Source: Maribellus comscasis
GTDB taxonomy: Bacteria > Bacteroidota > Bacteroidia > Bacteroidales > Prolixibacteraceae
Direction of reading: 5' to 3'
Assembly: GCF_009762775.1 (NCBI RefSeq)
Contig: NZ_CP046401.1
Span: 3,720,001-3,784,000, forward strand
DNA length: 64,000 nt
Position numbers and translations under genes: made by a program. The notes below the pieces were generated by a model. It did no database searches. It was given only the letters and a program-made list of their open reading frames with translations, and had not been told where the DNA came from. The stretch's first letter is position 1. The number at the start of each line of letters is the position of its first letter. Shown here one piece after another: positions 46,802 to 54,782 of the stretch.

Positions 46802-48298
46802 GTGAGAAAGAAATGGATCATATATTTTTTAATGATTTTTGTAACGGGGTGTTATAGGAGCGAAATTGTTTTTGACACGATGCCGACATCTGATTTGCAA
46901 ATTGCCCCGCTTCTCAAACTCGATGGTAAAAGTTGTTATGCTGATACCGAATTAAATCTGATTCGATATTCCATTTCAAATGATTCGGTTTCCGGTTTTT
47001 CTCCTTTCGTTGAATTTCAGGAAAAATCGGAATTGTATTTTAACGGCCTGAAGCTGCAGAACAACAAAGTAAATCAGATGGGAGATATCGAAACAGGCGC
47101 AACCAACATTGTTGTTATTAAAAACGGGAATAAGTCACGTGAGTTTGAATTTGTATTTACAACATCGCCGATTGTTCAGGTAATTTATGATTCTGAAATT
47201 TATGATGAACCCAAAACACTGGTCCGCATACATACTTCAGATCCGGAAGAAACAACTGATTTTTTTTCATTTGCAGGGATTGAACACCGCGGAACTTTTT
47301 CGCGTGGATTTGATAAAAAATCAATGGGATTTACCTTGTGGGAAAACATGAACAGTACGAGTGAATATTTAACTTCGTTGTTAAATTTTAGCCGAAACAA
47401 TGACTGGATTCTGAATGGTGCTATTGTCGATCCTTCCCGCATCAGGAATATGGTTTCTTTTGAAATATGGAAGGACTTAAAAAACGGGAAGGAAAATGAT
47501 GATTCGAAACATATCGGAATTCAGCCCCGGCCGGTAGAGTTGTTTATGAATAACAGGTTTTGGGGATTGTATATTTTCTCCGATAATTTAAATCAGGCAT
47601 TTTTATCTGCCGGAAACGAGGCTGTTTTATACAAAGCGTATGATTGGGCAGACGGTGCTACGCGGTTCGAAACATACGATTCAAAAGTTTCGAGTAATCG
47701 ATTCTGGAATGGGTGGGAGCAAAAGATACCCTATTATAAGGAAAAAATTAACTGGGAACCTTTGAATAAACTATACGAGGTAGCGGTCAATTCCAGCGAC
47801 GAAAGTTTTAAAGATGATATTTTAGAACTTATTGACATTGATAATTTTATCGATTATTACTTGTTTTTGAATTTAACATCTGCAATCGATAACACCGGGA
47901 AAAACGTTTTCCTCTACAAAGAAAATAAACAAGCCCCTTTTACAATTATCCCGTGGGATTTGGATGGCAGTTGGGGGCTGGTTTACGACGGGACACGAAT
48001 GGGATACAATTCAGTGTTGTCGAATCGTTTGTTCCAAAGATTATTTGAGACAAATCCCGGCAATTTTATTTCAAAATTGAAAAACAGGTGGTTTTATCTG
48101 CGGCAGAACAGCTTCAACGAAGTAAATTTGAACGCTGCTTTTGATTCATCCTTTTATAAGCTGATTTCCTCAGATATTATTCAGATGGAAAATAAAATAT
48201 GGAATCAGAATCTGAACATGCAGGAAGAACAGGAATACATTCAAAACTGGACAAAAAACCGCCTGGATTATCTGGATGGGTATTTTGAGGGTTTGTAA
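46802..48298 (+). CDS. CotH-like protein kinase lipoprotein
   Basis: A 498-residue lipoprotein (MIFVTGC) of the CotH kinase family. Blocks seen: GTFSRGFDKKSMGFTLWE, NDWILNGAIVDPSRIRNMVSFEIW, PVELFMNNRFWGLYIFSDNL and TIIPWDLDGSWGL (metal-binding aspartates of an atypical kinase). In Bacillus, CotH phosphorylates spore-coat proteins; Bacteroidota members are extracytoplasmic and their targets are unknown. It starts with GTG at 46802, 3 bp after the DUF2490 gene. Confidence 0.9.
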   Translation: MRKKWIIYFLMIFVTGCYRSEIVFDTMPTSDLQIAPLLKLDGKSCYADTELNLIRYSISNDSVSGFSPFVEFQEKSELYFNGLKLQNNKVNQMGDIETGATNIVVIKNGNKSREFEFVFTTSPIVQVIYDSEIYDEPKTLVRIHTSDPEETTDFFSFAGIEHRGTFSRGFDKKSMGFTLWENMNSTSEYLTSLLNFSRNNDWILNGAIVDPSRIRNMVSFEIWKDLKNGKENDDSKHIGIQPRPVELFMNNRFWGLYIFSDNLNQAFLSAGNEAVLYKAYDWADGATRFETYDSKVSSNRFWNGWEQKIPYYKEKINWEPLNKLYEVAVNSSDESFKDDILELIDIDNFIDYYLFLNLTSAIDNTGKNVFLYKENKQAPFTIIPWDLDGSWGLVYDGTRMGYNSVLSNRLFQRLFETNPGNFISKLKNRWFYLRQNSFNEVNLNAAFDSSFYKLISSDIIQMENKIWNQNLNMQEEQEYIQNWTKNRLDYLDGYFEGL

Positions 48299-48314
48299 CA
48301 ATTACCAGGTGTGA

Positions 48315-48896
48315 TCAGAAATATTTTTCAATTCCACCAAACCCGATTTGTTTGTTCTCCTTTGTTTTTTTGATAAAATTATTGAGCCTTTTTTCAAATT
48401 CTTCCGGGCGTATTCGCGCGATATCAATATAGGCAATCCGAATTCTTTTGTATGCATCAGAATACCTGCTGTAGTTTTCCCATACGGTCTTGTCGGATTT
48501 TAAGCGCTCTAAAATATCATCGGGAAAAATAAATTCTTCCTGCTGAATTTTTCTGGCGGTTTCCGTTACCAAAGGATGTAACATATTGTTTTCCAGCAGC
48601 CACTTTATTCTCTCCTTATTTTGTTGCGAAAAACTGCTTTTGGGATTTCGGGGAGTGAACCGCTGCATGCTGCTGTTTTTGTCATACGTTTTTATGGTGC
48701 TGTCAATCCAGCCGAAACAAAGTGCTTCCTCAACGGCGTCGTTATATACGATTCTTGGCTTTCCGGAATCTTTATGCGGATATATCAACCATATGGATTT
48801 CTCTTTGTCGAAATTATTTTCCAGCCACCTCCTCCAGTCTTTTCGGGTTGAAACATAGAGTGTTTTTAGTTTTTTTGCGTTTGATGATGATGCCAT
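48315..48896 (-). CDS. YdeI/OmpD-associated family protein
   Basis: A 193-residue protein with the YdeI signature EALCFGWIDSTIKTYDKNSSMQRFTPRNPKSSFSQ and a C-terminal IARIRPEEFEKRLNNFIKKT. Members are linked to antimicrobial-peptide tolerance by name only; the function is uncertain. It lies 15 bp after the dipeptidase and could be a tail gene of that operon. Confidence 0.85.
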   Translation of the reverse strand: MASSSNAKKLKTLYVSTRKDWRRWLENNFDKEKSIWLIYPHKDSGKPRIVYNDAVEEALCFGWIDSTIKTYDKNSSMQRFTPRNPKSSFSQQNKERIKWLLENNMLHPLVTETARKIQQEEFIFPDDILERLKSDKTVWENYSRYSDAYKRIRIAYIDIARIRPEEFEKRLNNFIKKTKENKQIGFGGIEKYF

Positions 48897-48911
48897 AAAG
48901 TTTTGTTTTTG

Positions 48912-50018
48912 TTATACAAGTAGCTGCTTTCCTCCAAAATATTCTTTCAGAAATCGTATAAAATTCCCGTGCATTATATTTTCGATGTCGACAGATTTGT
49001 ATCCCCTGTTTTTTAAAAGGCCAGGCAGTTTTTGAATGTCGGCAATAGTATCCAAATCCCAGGGGCACTGCTCAGTTCCATAAGCGCCGTCCAAATCGCT
49101 GCCTACGCCCGCATGCAACGAGTCGCCTGCCAGCTGGCAAATGTGGTCAATGTTGTCGGCCATAATTTCCAGGGTTACATTTCGTGCTTTGGGTGTCGAT
49201 TCCCCGCGAATCCAGTTGGGAACCATCATCCAGGCATCCAGCGCAATGCCGATTACTGCTTTGTGCCGGATCAATTCCAGAATCATTTCATCAGAAAACT
49301 GGCGGTTATGCTCAACAAATTTCCGGCAATTATTGTGGCTCGCCCAAACCGGCCCGTTGTATATTTCCAAAGCATGCCAAAATGCGTCATCATTCAGGTG
49401 AGTGGCATCCAGGATCATATTTAATTTTTCCATGGTTTGGAGTAGTTCCATTCCTTTTTTATTTAAGCGCCCGGAAGAATCTGTTCCGTTGGCATAAATG
49501 CCCGGGCCGTAATGCGCCGGGCCAATGGCGCGCAATCCATAATTGTATGCCCGAACCAGGTGCTCCATTGAAATAATTGAATCCGCTCCTTCCAGACTCA
49601 GAACGTAACAAACGGGTGTTTTCTCATTTGGGTTTTCCCAGAGTTTCAAACTCTCTTCCAGCGATTTTGCATCGGTGATTTGTTTCATTTCCCCGGCTTC
49701 TTCCATGGTGCGGTACCACTCTAACTGTCCTTGTGTCTGCGCCCAGGCCTGTTCCTGTGAATACCATCCGGGTATCGGACTTCCGGGTTTTACCACCCGG
49801 CTGATTTGTGTGGCAACTACCAGACCAATTTTCCCTTTCCGCAAAGCTGGAAACGAAACTGTATTTCTTCCGCGATCGGGTTTGTCTGTCATTCCTTTTT
49901 CGCTTTCACGGATTTGCTGCACCGTCCAGCGCTGATCGCGGTTCCATTCCATCGCGTTCATCGAAATATCCAGGTGTGCATCAAAACATAGTATTTTATT
50001 TTCGCTTGAATTGCTCAT
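48912..50018 (-). CDS. Membrane dipeptidase (M19 family)
   Basis: A 368-residue zinc dipeptidase. Metal motifs: FDAHLDIS near residue 12-18, SLEGADSII (bridging glutamate), GPAHYGPGIYANGTD, LDATHLNDDAFWHAL and ASHNNCRKF, with VGSDLDGAYG near the end. It hydrolyses dipeptides, often with a C-terminal D-residue, which fits the neighbouring D-amino-acid genes. ATG 50018 lies 4 bp after the previous stop; a longer frame to 50051 would overlap that gene. No signal peptide is evident. Confidence 0.92.
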   Translation of the reverse strand: MSNSSENKILCFDAHLDISMNAMEWNRDQRWTVQQIRESEKGMTDKPDRGRNTVSFPALRKGKIGLVVATQISRVVKPGSPIPGWYSQEQAWAQTQGQLEWYRTMEEAGEMKQITDAKSLEESLKLWENPNEKTPVCYVLSLEGADSIISMEHLVRAYNYGLRAIGPAHYGPGIYANGTDSSGRLNKKGMELLQTMEKLNMILDATHLNDDAFWHALEIYNGPVWASHNNCRKFVEHNRQFSDEMILELIRHKAVIGIALDAWMMVPNWIRGESTPKARNVTLEIMADNIDHICQLAGDSLHAGVGSDLDGAYGTEQCPWDLDTIADIQKLPGLLKNRGYKSVDIENIMHGNFIRFLKEYFGGKQLLV

Positions 50019-50022
50019 GATT

Positions 50023-51117
50023 TTAAAAATTAAAAGTTCTTTTTCGGGCAATAACGTCCCATGTTTTCACTGCCTTCCGGTTTTCAACTACATAAACCTG
50101 TTCGTGCAATGCAATGGTGGGGCAAATATGGATGGGGATGGCATAAATAAAATCACCGGGATTTAGCTTTTCAGTATTTGGAGTTGAAAGAACCAGATGT
50201 TCTTCACTTTGGTTTTCGACACCGTTCACCAGAAGATCCATAAATTCCAATCGCGGATGCGGCATTTCCGATGCCATGGCTTTGTGCCCCAGGTCAAAAC
50301 AAACCTTTCCGTAAGGTTTACTGATTACGCGGCCGGCAAGAACAGCTGCGTTTAAAAAATCAAGATCGGGTATGTTCTTTTTATAGCCAGCGTCCCACAA
50401 AATTGGTGTTCCCGGGCAAAGTGTCCGGTTTTTATATTTCGCATGAATGGGAAAAGTAAATGTTCCACCACAGGCGAGTTCACCCATTTCAATTCCTGTA
50501 TTTTTTAGTTTTTGAATCAGTTCGTCTACTGACTTAAAATCATTTTCACATTTTGTCTCTCGCGTTTTTAAATCCGAAACATGAATGTGCCCGTCGTAAA
50601 TATGTAATCCGGTTAATTCTAACCAAGGCTTTTTTGAGATTGTTTGTGCAAGCTGAAAGGCGGGCTCCGGTTCAATTCCGGTGCGATGCATGCCATTATC
50701 GATATCGATAAAAACATTTACCTTCTGTTGTTGTTTTTTTGCTTCTTCCGTTAAATCGGCAGCTGTTTGTTTATGATCAACAAGTACAGAAAATTTTACC
50801 TGGGGAAATTTAGTTACAATACTGAAATACTTTTTGATATCGGGCCCAAGAAGAGGGTAAGCCAGTAAAATATCTGTTCCGCCGTTGGCGGCAGTCATTT
50901 CCATTTCGGTGAGTGTGGCACATTTAAATTTGGTGATCTTCTGCTGCACCTGAAGCTGGACGACCTCGGCCATCTTATGTGTTTTTACATGAGGCCGTAG
51001 GCGCGAAACATCGCCGGCAATTTTTATCATCCGGCGAATGTTTTCATCTATCCGATCCGGGTAAATCAAAACTGACGGGGTAAATACGTCAGCTTCGTTT
51101 TTTATTTTGTACCACAT
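50023..51117 (-). CDS. D-threonine aldolase/D-serine dehydratase-like PLP enzyme
   Basis: A 364-residue fold-type III PLP enzyme. The PLP lysine is in LRPHVKTHKMAEVVQLQ (about residue 45-48), followed by an alanine-racemase-type TIM barrel (VFIDIDNGMHRTGIEP, LHIYDGHIHV) and the C-terminal metal-binding barrel with HKAMASEMPHPR and IPIHICPTIALHEQV (metal His and Cys). It cleaves D-threonine or dehydrates D-serine-type substrates. It is followed by the dipeptidase with 4 bp spacing. Confidence 0.92.
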   Translation of the reverse strand: MWYKIKNEADVFTPSVLIYPDRIDENIRRMIKIAGDVSRLRPHVKTHKMAEVVQLQVQQKITKFKCATLTEMEMTAANGGTDILLAYPLLGPDIKKYFSIVTKFPQVKFSVLVDHKQTAADLTEEAKKQQQKVNVFIDIDNGMHRTGIEPEPAFQLAQTISKKPWLELTGLHIYDGHIHVSDLKTRETKCENDFKSVDELIQKLKNTGIEMGELACGGTFTFPIHAKYKNRTLCPGTPILWDAGYKKNIPDLDFLNAAVLAGRVISKPYGKVCFDLGHKAMASEMPHPRLEFMDLLVNGVENQSEEHLVLSTPNTEKLNPGDFIYAIPIHICPTIALHEQVYVVENRKAVKTWDVIARKRTFNF

Positions 51118-51147
51118 TGTTTTAAATTACTATTTTTTTGTTGCAAA

Positions 51148-51220
51148 TTGAACTCTCCCTCATTCCCTCTCTTTTCAAAGAGAGGGACGATTATGACAAA
51201 GTCGTAATCAGGGTGAGTTA
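51148..51220. repeat. DUF559 flanking repeat, copy 1
   Basis: About 73 bp beginning TTGAACTCTCCCTC (last bases adjusted) and holding two hairpins: CCCTCTCTTT/AAAGAGAGGG and a second stem around GACAAAGTC. It overlaps the 3' end of the first DUF559 gene and is closely similar to copy 2. Confidence 0.8.
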
Positions 51221-51588
51221 TCCCATGTAAAATCTTTAATTCTCCTCAGCACACCATACAGATCGTTATTGATCTCTTCATTCTTGAATCGCAAAATACT
51301 CATTCCCGCTCCGTTTAGTATTTCTTCCCGAATTGTATTTCTCTCTTTCTGAAAATCATGAATTTTCCCATCTACTTCAATAATTAGCTTCTTTTCCGCA
51401 CAATAAAAATCCGGGATAAAATATTTAGGGACATTGTTTATCCTGTCATAAATGATCGGGTGTTGTCTCAAAAATTTTAATCCAAGAAATTTTCTCCCTC
51501 TCAATTTTTGCCAAAGAATCTTTTCTTCTTCAGTCATTTCTCTGCGCAATTTTCTGGCTCTGCTTTTTGGTGTGTTATTAATACTCAT
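51208..51588 (-). CDS. DUF559 (PD-(D/E)xK endonuclease-like) protein, copy 1
   Basis: A 126-residue DUF559 protein: RARKLRREMTEEEKILWQKL, FLRQHPIIYDRINNVPKYF, then the nuclease core IPDFYCAEKKLIIEVDG (D...ExD) with no obvious DNA-binding add-on. It is about 80-85 percent identical to the neighbouring copy by eye. Very-short-patch-repair-like fold is expected; activity unknown. It sits in a repeat unit of about 450 bp between two genes of a catabolic operon. Confidence 0.9.
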   Translation of the reverse strand: MSINNTPKSRARKLRREMTEEEKILWQKLRGRKFLGLKFLRQHPIIYDRINNVPKYFIPDFYCAEKKLIIEVDGKIHDFQKERNTIREEILNGAGMSILRFKNEEINNDLYGVLRRIKDFTWDNSP

Positions 51589-51596
51589 ATTTTATT

Positions 51597-51669
51597 TTGA
51601 ACTCTCCCTCACTCCCTCTCTTTTCAAAGAGAGGGACGATCCCGAGTGCTCGGGATCAGGGTGAGTTTT
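51597..51669. repeat. DUF559 flanking repeat, copy 2
   Basis: About 73 bp, nearly identical in its first 45 bp to copy 1, again with the CCCTCTCTTT/AAAGAGAGGG stem; the second stem is GATCCCGAG/CTCGGGATC. It lies 449 bp from copy 1 and overlaps the end of the second DUF559 gene. Confidence 0.8.
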
Positions 51670-52039
51670 CCCATATAAATTTTTTAATTTTCCTCAGCAC
51701 ACCGTACAAGTCGCTATTGATCTCTTCATTCTTGAATCGCAAAATATGCTGCAATCCTGCTCCGTTTAGTATTTCTTCTCGAATTGTATCTCTCTTTTTC
51801 TGAAAATCATAAATTCTTCCATCTACTTCAATAATTAACTTTTTTTCTGCACAATAGAAATCCGGGATAAAATATTTAGGGACATTGTTTTTCCTGTCAT
51901 AAATGATCGGATGTTGTCTTAAAAACTTTAATCCAAAAAATTTTCTTCTCCTTAATTTTTGCCAAAGAATCTTTTCTTCTTCAGTCATTTCTCTGCGAAG
52001 CTTTCTTGCTCTTTCTTTAGGTGTGTAATGATTACTCAT
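51656..52039 (-). CDS. DUF559 (PD-(D/E)xK endonuclease-like) protein, copy 2
   Basis: A 127-residue paralogue of copy 1 with the same blocks: ARKLRREMTEEEKILWQKLR, FLRQHPIIYDRKNNVPKYF and IPDFYCAEKKLIIEVDGRI. Differences are spread over the gene, so the duplication is not brand new, or the two arrived separately. The next upstream gene (RidA) ends about 80 bp away with repeat copy 3 in between. Confidence 0.9.
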   Translation of the reverse strand: MSNHYTPKERARKLRREMTEEEKILWQKLRRRKFFGLKFLRQHPIIYDRKNNVPKYFIPDFYCAEKKLIIEVDGRIYDFQKKRDTIREEILNGAGLQHILRFKNEEINSDLYGVLRKIKKFIWENSP

Positions 52040-52046
52040 ATTCTAT

Positions 52047-52090
52047 TTGAACTCTTCCTCACTCTCTTCGAAGTCGTAATCAGGTTGAGT
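52047..52090. repeat. DUF559 flanking repeat, shortened copy 3
   Basis: A 44-bp degenerate version of the repeat (TTGAACTCTTCCTCACTCTC, then AAGTCGTAATCAGG) that has lost the first hairpin. It lies 450 bp from copy 2, completing the pattern repeat-gene-repeat-gene-repeat. Confidence 0.65.
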
Positions 52091-52117
52091 TACCATCAAA
52101 ATGCTCTCAAGTTGTTC

Positions 52118-52585
52118 TTAATCTTCTTTCAATTCAAAAATACACTCCACTTCTACAGCAATATTTCCGGGCAATGACATTCCAACAGCACTGCGTGCAC
52201 CTTTCCCGTTTTCCTCGCCAAAAACATCAACCATCAACTGGCTAAACCCATTAATTGTCTGCGGATGTTGTTCAAATTCTGGGTAGCAGTTTACCATTCC
52301 CAAAGTTTTTATCAGGCGTTTTATTTTTCCCAGATCACCGATTTGTGCTTTGATGGTGGCCAGCATGGTAAGCCCCACCTGCCGTGCAGCCAACTGTCCT
52401 TCTTCCAAAGTAAGGTCTTTTCCTACTTTCCCTTTGATTAATGTTCCGTCGCTTTGTAAAGGCCCCTGGCCAGAAATGTACAACTGATTGCCGGCAATTA
52501 CTACCGGATGATAAATTCCACCGAGTGGCGGAGCCGGTGGCAATTCGAGTCCCAATGTTTTGATTTTTTCTTCGATTGTGTTCAT
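52118..52585 (-). CDS. RidA family enamine/imine deaminase-like protein
   Basis: A 155-residue YjgF/RidA-type protein, somewhat longer than the usual 130 and so closer to the YoaB-like branch. Blocks: LYISGQGPL near residue 35-43, and RSAVGMSLPGNIAVEVECIFEL near the end (Arg and Glu of the binding site). It would hydrolyse reactive 2-aminoacrylate-type enamines made by PLP enzymes, matching the D-serine/threonine-type enzyme downstream. Its start overlaps the GntP stop by one base. Confidence 0.92.
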   Translation of the reverse strand: MNTIEEKIKTLGLELPPAPPLGGIYHPVVIAGNQLYISGQGPLQSDGTLIKGKVGKDLTLEEGQLAARQVGLTMLATIKAQIGDLGKIKRLIKTLGMVNCYPEFEQHPQTINGFSQLMVDVFGEENGKGARSAVGMSLPGNIAVEVECIFELKED

Positions 52586-53904
52586 TATACAAAATTATTT
52601 ATTACCAAAATTACAAGCAATCCAACAATTGAAATGGTGGTTTCCATGACGGTCCAGGTTAAAAAGGTTTCTTTTACAGAAATGTTGAAATATTCTTTAA
52701 ACAACCAAAATCCACCATCGTTTACATGCGAAAGCATCAGGCTTCCCGAGCCGATTGCCAGTACCATCAGTTCAGGAGAAACGCCGGGATTGGAAACCAG
52801 TGGCAAAACAATTCCGGCTGCTGTCATTCCTGCAACTGTTGCAGATCCCACCGAAACCCGGATGACTGCGGCTATCAACCAGGCTAAAATTAAGGGCGAC
52901 ATTCCCGATTGGCTTAACAGTTCGCCCAGGTAATCACTGATTCCGCTTGCTACCAGTACTTCTTTTAATCCGCCTGCACCTGCCAGAATCAGCAAAATCA
53001 TGGCAATGCTCGAAATGGCCTGAACCATATCATCCATCACCGTTTTCATTTTTTTGCCTCTTCGTATTGCCAGTGCATAAATCGCAAACAAAACCGAGAG
53101 CAACATAGCAATTACAGGATCGCCAATGCCCATTACAAACGGATAAATTGCTGTATCCGGATTTATGAAAGGTGCAGCAAGGGATGAAAGTCCGATTAAG
53201 ATAACCGGCATCAATGCTGTTATTATACTTGTAAACGTTGACGGTAATTTGCTTTCTTCCAAAATAGTCTGCCCGGTAAATTCTTTAAGCGGAGTTGCTT
53301 TTATATTTTTAAAGCGAGGTGAAAGAACGGGCCCGGCAACAATAATCGCGGGTATTGCAACTAATAAACCATACAACATGGTCTTTCCCATATCGGCTTC
53401 AAACATCCCGGCGATAGCGGTAGGAGCAGGGTGTGGCGGCAAATAACCATGGGTAACCGATAAAGAGGCCAGCATGGGTAAGCCAACAAAAATCAAAGGC
53501 AATCCGGTTGAAGCAGCCACCGTAAAAACAATGGGTACAAGAATAACAAAGCCAACGGAGTAAAACATGGGAATTCCAACTATAAATCCTGTTAACATCA
53601 ATGCCCAGTGAATTTTTTTCAGGCCAAAGGTGGCAACCAGCGTTTGGGTTATTTTTTGTGCAGCTCCGCTGTCGGCAACCAGTTTCCCCAGCATAGAACC
53701 AAAGCCAAGGATCAAAACAAGCAAACCCAAAGTGTCACCCATCCCTTTTTTGATTGCTTCAACTGTCGTTTCAAGCGGAAGACCCATCATCAAACCAACA
53801 TAAATGCAAACCAGTGTGAATGAAATAAACGCATTGATTCGGGCAACGGTAATAAGAATAAGAAGAAATACTACTCCGGTGAAAACGATAACTAAAGGCA
53901 TCAT
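52585..53904 (-). CDS. GntP family permease
   Basis: A 439-residue membrane protein of the gluconate:H+ symporter (GntP) family with about 12-14 helices. Blocks: VTHGYLPPHPAPTAIAGMFEADMGKTMLYG, VASGISDYLGELLSQSG and GSATVAGMTAAGIVLPLV, LSHVNDGGFWLFKEYF. GntP-type carriers move gluconate, D-serine or similar hydroxy/amino acids; context favours a D-amino acid or related compound. First gene of the catabolic operon. Confidence 0.93.
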   Translation of the reverse strand: MMPLVIVFTGVVFLLILITVARINAFISFTLVCIYVGLMMGLPLETTVEAIKKGMGDTLGLLVLILGFGSMLGKLVADSGAAQKITQTLVATFGLKKIHWALMLTGFIVGIPMFYSVGFVILVPIVFTVAASTGLPLIFVGLPMLASLSVTHGYLPPHPAPTAIAGMFEADMGKTMLYGLLVAIPAIIVAGPVLSPRFKNIKATPLKEFTGQTILEESKLPSTFTSIITALMPVILIGLSSLAAPFINPDTAIYPFVMGIGDPVIAMLLSVLFAIYALAIRRGKKMKTVMDDMVQAISSIAMILLILAGAGGLKEVLVASGISDYLGELLSQSGMSPLILAWLIAAVIRVSVGSATVAGMTAAGIVLPLVSNPGVSPELMVLAIGSGSLMLSHVNDGGFWLFKEYFNISVKETFLTWTVMETTISIVGLLVILVINNFV

Positions 53905-54060
53905 AACAGACCAAATAACAGGGAAAATGAAATAGTTCCCTTGTTGTGTTTTTCAAAGATAACACGCTAATTTTATTTTTCTGAAAATATTAGTCCTTAA
54001 CTTTGTTAAATATTGTCGCATTAAGGGAAAGAGAATAATCGAACTGGAGAAATCCGGCAG

Positions 54061-54090
54061 TTTGAAAGAATTAAATTATTTATACTTTTG
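54061..54090 (+). promoter_or_regulatory. Near-consensus Bacteroidota promoter
   Basis: TTTG (54061-54064), 18-base spacer, TACTTTTG (54083-54090). This matches the TTTG/TAnnTTTG housekeeping promoter and lies 40 bases before a 31-codon frame. Confidence 0.7.
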
Positions 54091-54129
54091 AAAAACAAAA
54101 AGTCAAACCAAATTTAAAATCCGGAGCCC

Positions 54130-54225
54130 ATGTATTTTTTAAGAATAATAATTCTGCTGGTAATAATTCTACTTATAGGCTTTATTATATGGGGAATAAA
54201 AAGTAAAAAAAATAATCGTTTTTAG
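54130..54225 (+). CDS. 31-residue single-pass membrane peptide
   Basis: An ATG frame of 31 codons plus stop encoding MYFLRIIILLVIILLIGFII, then WGIKSKKNNRF: one transmembrane helix with a basic C-terminal tail. It is preceded by a strong promoter and has no other gene that the promoter could serve before the hairpins at 54315-54542. Short hydrophobic peptides of this kind may be toxins, regulators of membrane complexes, or chance. No homologue is recognised. Confidence 0.5.
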   Translation: MYFLRIIILLVIILLIGFIIWGIKSKKNNRF

Positions 54226-54782
54226 TTGAAGTAGAATTTTGTTCTGCATATTGTTTCCATACAATATTTTTTTGCCCGGTAAGTTCCCGATTTTGGGAGA
54301 GTTACATAAAAAAATAACTCCCCATCAACATGGGGAGTTACAAGTTGGTTAGTAAAAATATTTTTTTACTTAACTAACTAAACCTTAATTCTGACTTCAC
54401 TTGTCAAGATAGGTTTAATCATATGTTCTTTATTTTTTTTAAATTATTTCGTCGGCAAATACTTATTTAAGTTGTATTTTAAATCTTTTGTACACCTTGT
54501 TGAATAGAGAAGCCGTCCTAAAACATGTTTCATGACGGCTTCATAAAGTTTAAGTTAGTTATTAATAAAATAACTATCATAATAGATTTCTTTTATTGAT
54601 ATTGGTTTAATCAGGTATCCATATTTTTTTCTTGTTCTATGATTTTACCGACTATCGTTACTTTATAAAGCAACAAATTAAAGTTGTAATTTGAAAAAAG
54701 GGTGGCTAAATTTTACCGATACACCATCTTGTCTTATAGCTACTTCACCTGGTTATCGGTTAATATTTGGTATTTTTTTGCT
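54226..54782. other. Noncoding region with two strong hairpins
   Basis: A 557-bp gap. Hairpin 1 is a perfect 11-bp stem with a CAAC loop (54315-54325 with 54330-54340); a run of seven A before it makes it a proper terminator for the minus strand. Hairpin 2 (54509-54517 with 54534-54542) has a 9-bp GC-rich stem and a loop with the palindrome AAACATGTTT. The region between could hold a small RNA, or be a long 3' end of the nucleoside-transporter transcript. No known RNA family recognised. Confidence 0.5.
54315..54340 (-). terminator. Minus-strand intrinsic terminator
   Basis: Perfect 11-bp stem with loop CAAC, followed on the minus strand by a T7 run. It probably ends the transcript that begins with the bifunctional-nuclease and transporter genes, or a small RNA. 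Confidence 0.75.

Noticed and set aside
49032..50020. Overlapping plus-strand frames within the dipeptidase gene
   Set aside because: Shadows of a well-supported M19 gene on the other strand.
51148..52090. Regularly spaced repeats that could suggest a CRISPR array
   Set aside because: Spacing is about 450 bp and each interval holds a DUF559 gene; repeats contain two different hairpins and there are no cas genes.
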